Assembly: GCA_021399435.1 (NCBI GenBank)
Contig: JAJTUP010000055.1
Coordinates: 310,001 to 374,000 of the forward strand
Direction: 5' to 3'
Length of the DNA stretch: 64,000 bases
From: Diaporthe sp. PMI_573
Lineage: Eukaryota > Ascomycota > Sordariomycetes > Diaporthales > Diaporthaceae
This document shows, piece after piece, positions 56,614 to 64,000 of this stretch. The translations under genes and the position numbers were made by a program. Position 1 is the first letter of the stretch. Each line of letters opens with the position of its first letter. The notes under the pieces were generated by a model. That model worked only from the letters and a program-made list of their open reading frames with translations. It searched no databases and was not told the origin of the DNA.

Positions 56614-57583
56614 AGACACGAAAGGTGATGAGAGCATTTAGACGTGGATGACCGGTGCGTACATATCTATAGACCATGGGAATGGCAATGCAGACCGCCG
56701 GCAATGCCGGCGAGGGCTATGCGCGAACCTTCGTTACTCTGTGAATGCTGGCACTCCTTCCCCCGAAGCATAGCTGTGCTCCAATCTCTGGTTCTCGACA
56801 GCTTTTCGCAAGTGTGGCTCTCCACTTCCTCGCAAGGATCACGAATGGCTTGTAACGCGATCATTATGGCTAGCGGGGCCCGCCTCCACATATCTGCTTC
56901 ACCAAATCGATGGAGACTGGGTACCATCGCCCTCGTCCTCGCCCTCTCATCCGAGCAGCCATCCAACGCAGTAGAGACTGCGTTACGCGCGGAGGGACGG
57001 TCGAGCTCTGTGATACGGATGTGACGCACTCGGGCCCGGGTGATGGGTCGTTCGCCACAGGGGTGAGACACTCCTCTTGCTCTGGCTGACTAGAAATGTC
57101 TAGTCCCGTGCTCTTGGGTTTGCTATCGGCTACAACGAGTAGATGAAGGCAGACGATTTTTTTCGACTCTCCTCGAGCGACCACGGCGGAGATTTATGCT
57201 GACCCGGCATATTAGTCCGGGTCACAGCCATCCTGTGCGTCAGGCTTCTTGTGCTAGGCGATATCTAAGATGGTGTGAAGAGAATGACACGAGTCGTGTC
57301 AAAGCATATTCGGGAGTGCCTTATCTCTGCTGTCTACACTTTGATTGTGATCCACCTGCCGGGGAGGAGTTTAGACTGTACCCTCCGGGTTGCAACTCGG
57401 CGGTGTCTTGTTTAGGGATTGCCCCCCCCCCTCCCCAGAGGGTGGACATGGGCGGACCCAGTGTGGCTGTCTGATATTCTACTATATTGTCGGACCGCGG
57501 CTAATACGCTTCCGATATTGTTGTGAGGTAAAGAAGATGGAGAGAAGAGGACAGTGAGGTGAAATAAAACTATGATGCTCATT
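56614..57583. other. Convergent intergenic with C10 tract
   Basis: 970 bp between converging genes. A C10 run lies at 57422-57431. No gene recognised. Confidence 0.45.
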
Positions 57584-59298
57584 CTAGCAGTTGGACAGCT
57601 CGTGCTCCACCAGGTTCCAAGCACGCTGCGATAGAACCATCTGCGCAAACCAATTGCCCTCCAAATCAGACCCTTGAACCACAACCAAACAACTCGGCTT
57701 CATTCCCGACCGTGGAGTGCTACTCTGCCAGGACGGCTTTCCCGGGTGTTCGCTCGGGGTCCCGGTCTTCAGGATCGCCGGGGAAAAGTCCGCGGCCTCC
57801 CAGTACTTTGACTTGGCCAGGCTGCTCACCGAGACCAGGTAGCTGTCTTTGCCAGTGAAGAAGTCTGGAGTTCTGCAGCATTCAAAGTCAGTTATCAGAC
57901 CACCAAGGGAGTAGTTTCATACAAATAGGGGAAATAAAGGGCCACAGTATGGCCATAGCCCATCTCAAACCACCAGCGTAATAAGTCCTTTGAGGCTAGG
58001 CCACAGAGGGGAGGTGTTTCTTCTGGAAGGGGTTAAGATTGCATCCAGAAGCTGCTTACCCCGTCCTCCCCACGGCATCATGAGTCAGATATGCTCCTGC
58101 TTGCACCTGGGGTAATGTGAGCTGCTGCTTCAGACGTGTCCGCATAAGCTCGGCCGCGGTGCCCAGCGGCGAGGATAATAGGGATCCTGCTGTGGTGTTG
58201 ATCCAGGTATATGCGAGCAGATTCTGCAGGTAGACGGTGCCCGGACGCAGACCGCGGAGAGGGAAACCTCGAAGGTCTACGGCTGATGTGATACCGAGGG
58301 TGCGGCCTGAACCTTTCAGAGGTGAACAGGCCAGCCTGATTAGCCAGGCTGTCAAAAGCTGATTATCGCTCAGGTATGCCTTGTCCGAGGCACATTCATC
58401 AACCTCTTGTCGCAGTCGTGCCATCGTCGAGGCAGGAATAAAGACATTACGCTGCCTATAATTGTTCCGATTTCTGATTCGATCTGCGATGAACCGGAAA
58501 ACCCAATACCATTTGTGCCAGCCAGTGAGTCGATTCTTCTTGTGGATATAGCGCTCCTCGTGTGCCAGTGGAGGGTGACATATTGTACGCATTGGGTCTT
58601 CGTCCCAGCTAGCCAAAGGAGTCACATCCCCGATGCGTCCAGCGAGCACCTTGCACCAATTGATCATGATCTCACGTTTTCCAACGCCGTCGACCAGACT
58701 GTGCGAGTAACTGAGTGTGATGAAAGTGGCGTCAGCGAATGTGATGATGTGCACGGCTAGTGCAGGTCTGTCGGAATATGACCAGTCGTCCAGACATTTT
58801 GGAGCCTCAGGGCCGGCGAGTAGTATATCGAGTTCTTCGGGCGTGTCTAGCACGCAAGGCCTGTCCTTGGAATAGGGGAGCGTTGCGTCCAGGACATGCC
58901 CGCGGACGCTCATTGAGTGAGCCTCATGAGTGAACTGAACTGCTGGCCGCTTCGGACTAAATTCCTCTGGAATGTGAAGCTCAAGTTGCCCTTCTTCCTG
59001 GTCTCATGTGTTAGCCATACGTTCTAAGACAAGTGATTATTATACTGACGTTGACACGGAAACGACCCCCGAGTTTCCTCCAGTTTGGACACTTGCAAAT
59101 CAGATCTTCAAGAGACCTCTCTAGCATGCCCGCATCCAAAACCTGTTCGAAGCGGAATGCCCAGTTCATACACATACTTCGCATCATCAGAGAGTTCTCA
59201 AGAGTTGCCAACTTGACAACTGTGTCGGTGAGAACCCTCTCCGGACGTTGACGTCGCGGCCCCTTGCCACTGAACAACCATGATAAGAGTGACACCAT
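57584..59298 (-). CDS. BAHD-like fungal acyltransferase, frame break near 58060
   Basis: Minus strand, exons 59298-59050, 58997-58060, 58022-57923 and 57872-57584, about 525 codons. The N-terminus is MVSLLSWLFSGKGPRR. The second exon holds the catalytic HSLVDG (HxxxDG) of PF02458-type acyltransferases, which move acetyl or acyl groups from CoA to an alcohol or amine. The two 3' exons (ASKDLLRWWFEMGYGHTVALYFPY; TPDFFTGKDSYLVSVSSLAKSKYWEAADF) read like the second half of the fold, but joining exon 2 to exon 3 with visible splice sites leaves one base too many. One G fewer at the G4 run before the GTAAGC donor would restore the frame; otherwise the protein ends early. The intron there (37 nt) is also unusually short. 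The BAHD DFGWG motif is not visible. Confidence 0.68.
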
Positions 59299-60823
59299 TG
59301 CCTAGGTCGTCCAACGCTGATGATACACGAAGAGGAGCCGGCACCTGGAAGATCACTCGGGGGTTTTGAGCTGCACATTGTCCCGGATATTTGTCCTTCA
59401 GGTTCACTTATGTCCTATAGGCTATCTGTGCCTCTAGCCTTGTCCATGCCTTTTTTCGTTCCGGGATGCTTGGGTTCCTGACTCGCAGCTTCAAAGCTAT
59501 AGATAAGCACGCCAGCGACCTGGCCTCCGGCGTCTCCGCTATCACGACGTCAGCTCAGTGCATTACAGGAATATAGGGCCATGGTGCTTGTAATACAATC
59601 CATGAGTTTCAAGTATTACACACCTCGTCATCACTGGCACGCTGCAGATGGGGACTCAGCCAACAAGATATCAATAATCAACGCCGAAGATGTTTCTGCC
59701 GCAATGGGTCGAGTTACTTCTGACAACTTTGTCTGACAAGCAAGAGCGAGTAGGTTGCGCACAGTCGCGCATTGTTCGCGGGTAACTTTGGTGCTCTGGA
59801 CGGAGCTCCTTGGAACTACCTAGGCAATGAGCAACAAACCCAACTCGGGAGTTCATCGAACAATTTAGTATTAACCACGTCACAAGTTTCAACTGTGTTC
59901 TGCTACGTCGTTTGCATCATCTCAAGGGTTGAGGAAAAGTACAAAGATCCCAGACCTCTCTCTCAAATTGGCAATGTTTAAATCGTCACATGCATCCCTT
60001 GACTGAAAGGTGTGCTATTTCCAATCGATCTCGAGAGTACGAGCCGAACATCATGAGATCCAAATGTTTGTGATTTCCTTGGAAACTGTATCATGAAACC
60101 CAGCTTTTGTGTCGAAATGGAGACATTAAAGTTTTACGGGCCTCTTCGGTAAAATCGCACCAGCGTGGTGCAGTAGGAACCCAACAGCTTGCAACATTTG
60201 AATTCTAGACGCGCAAGTCAATTTGAACGCCTGCGCATAGCCGAGTAGAGCTGCTTATAGGCCGGCACGGCTGAAGAAGTGTTCACCTAGCGTGACCACG
60301 GGCTTGACCCAACAGACAGGCGACCTACTAGTAAATATGGACAGGATATATATTTTTGCTCTACCGGAACAGAGTTTGTATACCGTAGTACCTACTTGCT
60401 GGGGTTGCTTGCTCTTACGCAAGACAAGTGCTCATGTCCATGTTGGGAGATGTTTGCGAGACTTCAGACCTGTCATTTGATCTTCTCTTTCGATCGTAGG
60501 ACCTTGACAGAATACGTTAAACATGTCTTGTAAGTTGCCCCTCTAACTTCGTGATCGATATGCCTGATCTACGGCCAAATCCGACAAACCGGGGTGGATC
60601 TCTGCCAGGGTCACCGGCCCATGCAGGGATACATGACTAGGTACAAGATCTGGGTTTGTCTGGGGCAGGAGATGAGTCCAGATTCGGAAAGCAAAGATAG
60701 TGCTCTGTTTAATCTTCGAATTGCTCGAGTCAGTCGCCAATATCGCTGTATACTTACGAGCAACTATGCCTCCCTTTCCGTGCCTGAGAAGCATCCAAGC
60801 CAACGTTACAGTTCCTCAGCGTC
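59299..60823. other. Divergent promoter region, acyltransferase/dioxygenase
   Basis: 1.5 kb between the two accessory genes, AT-richer than most of the window. Open frames lack coding character. It contains CTACCTAGG at about 59818. Confidence 0.45.
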
Positions 60824-62188
60824 ATGGCATCGAGCCTCCAGGTTAATAGACTGCATCCAACTTTTGGTGCCGAGATAGAGGGGATCGACTTCGCGAATCC
60901 GATCAGTAATGAACAGCTAACAGAGATCAAAGACATTGTCGCCCAGGTTGGTCCGTCCTCAAGTAGCAAACACGAAGAGTATATGATCGGCTGCCTACTA
61001 ACCAAACTTCCCTAACAGTATGGCATATGTGTCTTTCGGGCTACGCCACTGGATGATGCCGGCCAGGTCGAGCTTGCTCGTAGATTTGGTGAAGTCGAAC
61101 GCCTGAAAGGAATGCCGGCTGAACAGTCCAGGCTGAAGTCACTTGAATTAACCGACCAGAGCAATCTTGAGGTCGATGGGACCTTGCTCGATGCCACGAG
61201 CATGAAAGCGCTGTCCAACAAGGGGAACGAGCTCTTCCACGTGGACGGTAGCTACAACGTGAGACGGACGAGGTTCTCCATCCTTCGGGCTTACGAGATA
61301 CCGCCCTCGGAGGCTGGTGGGAATACAGGTAAGAGTTGCAGCATCCCCGTGCCTGGGAGTTGCTCTCAGAGGGCAACTAGCACCTGTGCCAAAAGTCATC
61401 AACCCTTTGAATAAGTCCCTTCAGGAGAAGGGCAAAGTCTCTGACGAAGCATCTTAGAATTCGCCGACACAAGAACGGCCTTTTCCGAGCTTGATGCTTC
61501 CTGGAGGGACGAGCTGATGAGCAAAGACTATGTGGCCAGACACTCTTTCTGGCACAGTCGCAAGACCGCGTCGCCTGAGGCCCTTGCAAAGCTGGACCCG
61601 GATCGATACCCTTTCTCGAGGCACAGTTCGTATCATTCTTCTCCTTCTACGGATCCCCGTCTTTCATGTTTTGCAATGTTCCAGAGCGCATCACTTCAGG
61701 ACCCGTAGCAGGACTGACGTAATACGTAGAGCTGGTTCAAATTCACAAGCCGAGTGGTCGCATCAATTTATATATGCCGTCTCACATTCGAAGTATCGAA
61801 GGACTCTCCGATAAAGAGTCAGCAGAGAAGCTGGCTTTCCTAAGGAAGCACGTTGCGCAGGAGAAATACATGCTTAGCATCAAATGGCTGAATGTGGGTG
61901 ACTTGGTTGTTTGGGACAACACATGTACGCTGCACCGGGCTACTGGGCTCAAGGGCTCGTTCAGAAGAGATATGAGACGTTGTGGTGTAAGTCCGACTGG
62001 GTTGATTCACGACGAAGTGCTCAAGTTGTGTCAGGGAGAGCAACTGAAGCCTAGCAGTGCTGACGTTTCTGATACAGGTCTTCGACGATGGCCCTGAAGC
62101 TTTTGGACTGAACCCGCAGGATGACAGTTTGAATTTTGCATTCAACAAAGACGTGATGCTGGATATTGTGAGGTCTTTGACATCGTGA
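60824..62188 (+). CDS. TauD/TfdA-type Fe(II)/2-oxoglutarate dioxygenase
   Basis: Five exons, 60824-60946, 61019-61328, 61458-61625, 61730-61986 and 62078-62188, 322 aa. The start MASSLQVNRLHPTFGAEIEGID and YGICVFRATPLDD are typical of TauD. The iron triad is His115-x-Asp117 (LFHVDGSY) and the distal His in WDNTCTLHRATG; the following RRDMRR supplies the 2-oxoglutarate-binding Arg. Fungal members attack sulfonates such as taurine or 2,4-D-like acids, or decorate secondary metabolites; substrate unknown. It is divergent from the acyltransferase. Intron 3 is the second copy of the introner-like element. Confidence 0.93.
61626..61729 (+). repeat. Introner-like intron, copy B
   Basis: 104-nt intron 3 of the dioxygenase, same length as and about 75% identical to aldo-keto reductase intron 1 (9631-9734) without gaps. 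The flanking exons are unrelated. The inverted-repeat arms are ACGGATCC and GGACCCGT, one mismatch from perfect pairing. The branch site is GGACTGAC. Confidence 0.8.
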
Positions 62189-62628
62189 CGGTGCCGGGCT
62201 CAGTCTTCACTGTTAACGGACGCGAGAGGATGAACCAAGTGTTGAGTCGGGACAGCGGCGTGGACTATGTAGAGCACAACATGATGCATGCTGTCTTCTT
62301 TAGAGAAAAAAAAAACAAGATTTGTTTCCTCAGGAATGAACTCGATGGTCACAGACTCTCGGTGTAATTAGATGAGAGGTGGACCAAGGGTTGTCCGGCC
62401 ATGGCGCCAGAGAGGTACAAGAGAGGCCCGTGCGCAGGTACGGCACGGATACGAGCGCATACTGTGCTCTCACCACGCAGCGGGCAAGGCAGCGGGCAAG
62501 TCGCCTGCACCCCGGGGCAGAACTCCAACTGGACCCGGCAGGCTCCCAAACCTGCGCATCACGCCTCAAGCAGACCACAATCAACACCTGCTTGCTTCCA
62601 GCAGCCAGAGTCTCTCCAACAAGTCAAG
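62189..62628. other. Intergenic, promoter of snRNP gene
   Basis: 440 bp between two plus-strand genes. No gene seen. Confidence 0.45.
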
Positions 62629-63502
62629 ATGGCGTCAGCGGGACCACCAATAACCACGTTCGTGTCATTGCACCCCGACACTGCGTAGGTACTTGGTATA
62701 GCTAACCTGTCAATCTTCCACCAGCGTCTACGTGCGGAACCTCGAGGAGCGCGTCAAAATCGACCCCCTCAAGAATGCCCTCCGCGAGATCTTCTCCGAG
62801 TTTGGCAATGTCATCGACATAGTCGCCAAGACCAATCTGAAGGCGAAAGGCCAGGCTTTTATTGTCTTTGACAACGCCGATTCAGCCAAGCAAGCTGCAG
62901 AGGCGGCCGACGGCTTCGACCTGTTCGAGAAGCCCATGCAGGTGGCGCTGGCCAGGTCTAGGAGCGATGCCACCGTGCAGAAGTTCGGAACCGAGGAGGA
63001 TTTCGAGCAGCACAAGAGGCGGCGGGCAGCAGAGAAAGGTGCGTCGAGCAGAGATTGGACCTCGATCAGCCATCGCTTCGATTCGGCAGCTGGGCTAACT
63101 CACATCCACACTACAGACAAAAAGAAGGCCCTCGAGGCCGAGCAGCAACGCCTCAAGCGCCCTGCCCCGGGCGGCGAGCAGTCTGGCCGCCCGTCAAAGG
63201 CAGCGAGAGGCGCTGGTCTCAAGCCTACTGGTCCCGCCGCGGCCACCGTCGTTCCCGACGAGTACCTGCCACCCAACAAGATTCTCTTCGTCCAGAACCT
63301 TCCGGACGACAGCGACGCTGTCACCCTCACAAACCTCTTTGGTCGTTTCGAGGGCTTCCGCGAGGTCCGTATGGTGCCTGGCCGTCGGGGAATTGCGTTC
63401 GTCGAGTACGAGAACGAAGCGGGCGCTATCGCCGCCAGGGAGAACTTGGCTGGCACTCAGCTTGGCGGAAAGAACATCAAGGTCACGTACCAGAGGCAAT
63501 AG
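62629..63502 (+). CDS. U2 snRNP B''/U1A-like RNA-binding protein
   Basis: Three exons, 62629-62684, 62725-63038 and 63117-63502, 251 aa. RRM1 (about 20-95) has VYVRNLEERVKIDPLKNALREIFSEFG and GQAFIVFDNADSAKQAAEAADGFDLFEKPMQVALARS. A basic linker (KRRRAAEKDKKKALE) follows, then RRM2 (about 173-251), KILFVQNLPDDSDAVTLTNLFGRFEGFREVRMVPGRRGIAFVEYEN. The family binds U1 stem-loop II or U2 stem-loop IV with Lea1/U2A'. Intron 1 is only 40 nt but has GTAGGT, GCTAAC and CCAG. Intron 2 is 78 nt with no stop in frame, so its retention would insert 26 residues. Confidence 0.93.
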
Positions 63503-63650
63503 GAAGCCCTCGAAAGGCGTTACAGGGGGCCAAATCTGCCGGAAGGAGACATGTGGCTACATAGGCGTACGGGTGTAAAGCATCGTGATACTAATTCAAC
63601 AACTTACATGGACCTTCCCCAGACCCTCATGCATGATTATTCGCTTTGAT

Positions 63651-63964
63651 CTAGAAAATAACATCCTCATCCTCCTCGGCCCCAAGCACATCCGCCGGCC
63701 CAGTATTCTCGTCCCCACCAGGCTGCTCGTGCCCTGCCTGAGCCTCTCTCTTCGCAGCCATTTCGGCGTCCAAAGCGGCATTGTCCCGCTGCTTCTTGTT
63801 CGCGACCTTCTTCAGACGGTAGAACTCCTCTCTGTCCAGCTCGTCGAGCTCGGAGTTGATGTCTGCCGTCATGGTCAGTGACCGCCCTGCGCATTGCCTA
63901 GTGATTTACCTACATTTGATAGTGTTCTCTGTTCGGGGAATGATGACATGCTCGATGGCGTTCA
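63651..63964 (-). CDS. VMA8: V-ATPase subunit D, 3' part
   Basis: Minus strand, two exons seen: 63964-63914 and 63862-63651; the gene continues beyond the right edge, with an intron from 63965 to at least the window end. The joined sequence NAIEHVIIPRTENTIKYINSELDELDREEFYRLKKVANKKQRD is the conserved C-terminal helix of subunit D, the central rotor stalk of the V1 sector. A Glu/Asp-rich tail (GAEEDEDVIF) ends the protein. An internal ATG near 63872 would miss the conserved part. Converges with the snRNP gene, 148 bp apart. Confidence 0.93.
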
Positions 63965-64000
63965 CTACAAAGCAGTCAGCTAAGGTGATCTGCGTCGGTT

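Noticed and set aside
56620..57110. GTGATGA near 56626 as another snoRNA C box
   Set aside because: No D box at a workable distance and no terminal stem.

Overview
This is a 64-kb stretch of nuclear chromosome from a filamentous ascomycete (Pezizomycotina, most likely Sordariomycetes; the genus cannot be read from the sequence). The evidence is about thirty housekeeping genes on both strands, nearly all broken by short introns (40-265 nt) with GTRNGT donors, CTNAC-type branch sites and YAG acceptors. Protein families are typically fungal: CnxE fusion, Mdv1, Anp1, Asi-type RING ligase, Gea Arf-GEF. There is no operon structure, CRISPR array or intact transposon.

Layout. 0.7-17 kb: Acinus-like SAP protein, Bcp1, chorismate mutase, Mdv1, an aldo-keto reductase, a low-complexity protein, Bub3, Gpn2 and Pop5. 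17-28 kb: gephyrin-type CnxE, an unknown 596-aa protein, V-ATPase c'' (Vma16), TFIIA gamma, a TMEM42-like membrane protein and an unknown multi-exon gene with an apparent frame break. 30-46.5 kb: Golgi apyrase, Hikeshi/Opi10, a Nudix protein, Rpb8, Elp4, Sen34, a large membrane RING protein and exosome subunit Mtr3. 46.5-48.7 kb has no protein gene but holds a well-formed C/D-box snoRNA inside what looks like an intron of a non-coding host transcript. 48.7-57 kb: mannosyltransferase Anp1 and a 1608-aa Sec7-domain Arf-GEF. 57.5-62.2 kb is the only accessory-looking part: a divergent pair of a BAHD-like acyltransferase (with a frame break) and a TauD-type dioxygenase. The window ends with a U2B''/U1A-like snRNP protein and the 3' end of V-ATPase subunit D (Vma8).

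Gene order is compact, with several head-to-head pairs sharing 285-620-bp promoters (BUB3/GPN2, POP5/cnxE, VMA16/TOA2, RPB8/ELP4, ARO7/MDV1) and one tail-to-tail pair whose stop codons are six bases apart (GPN2/POP5).

The most unusual signal is a pair of introns in unrelated genes 52 kb apart (aldo-keto reductase intron 1 and dioxygenase intron 3). Both are exactly 104 nt and about 75% identical without gaps, and one carries a perfect 8-bp inverted repeat. This is the signature of introner-like elements, that is, introns that multiply. Other points of note are the intronic snoRNA, sense-strand poly-C tracts inside four introns, and two single-base frame breaks at four-base homopolymers. Exon boundaries were set by hand from reading frame, splice signals and remembered family features; no database search was run.
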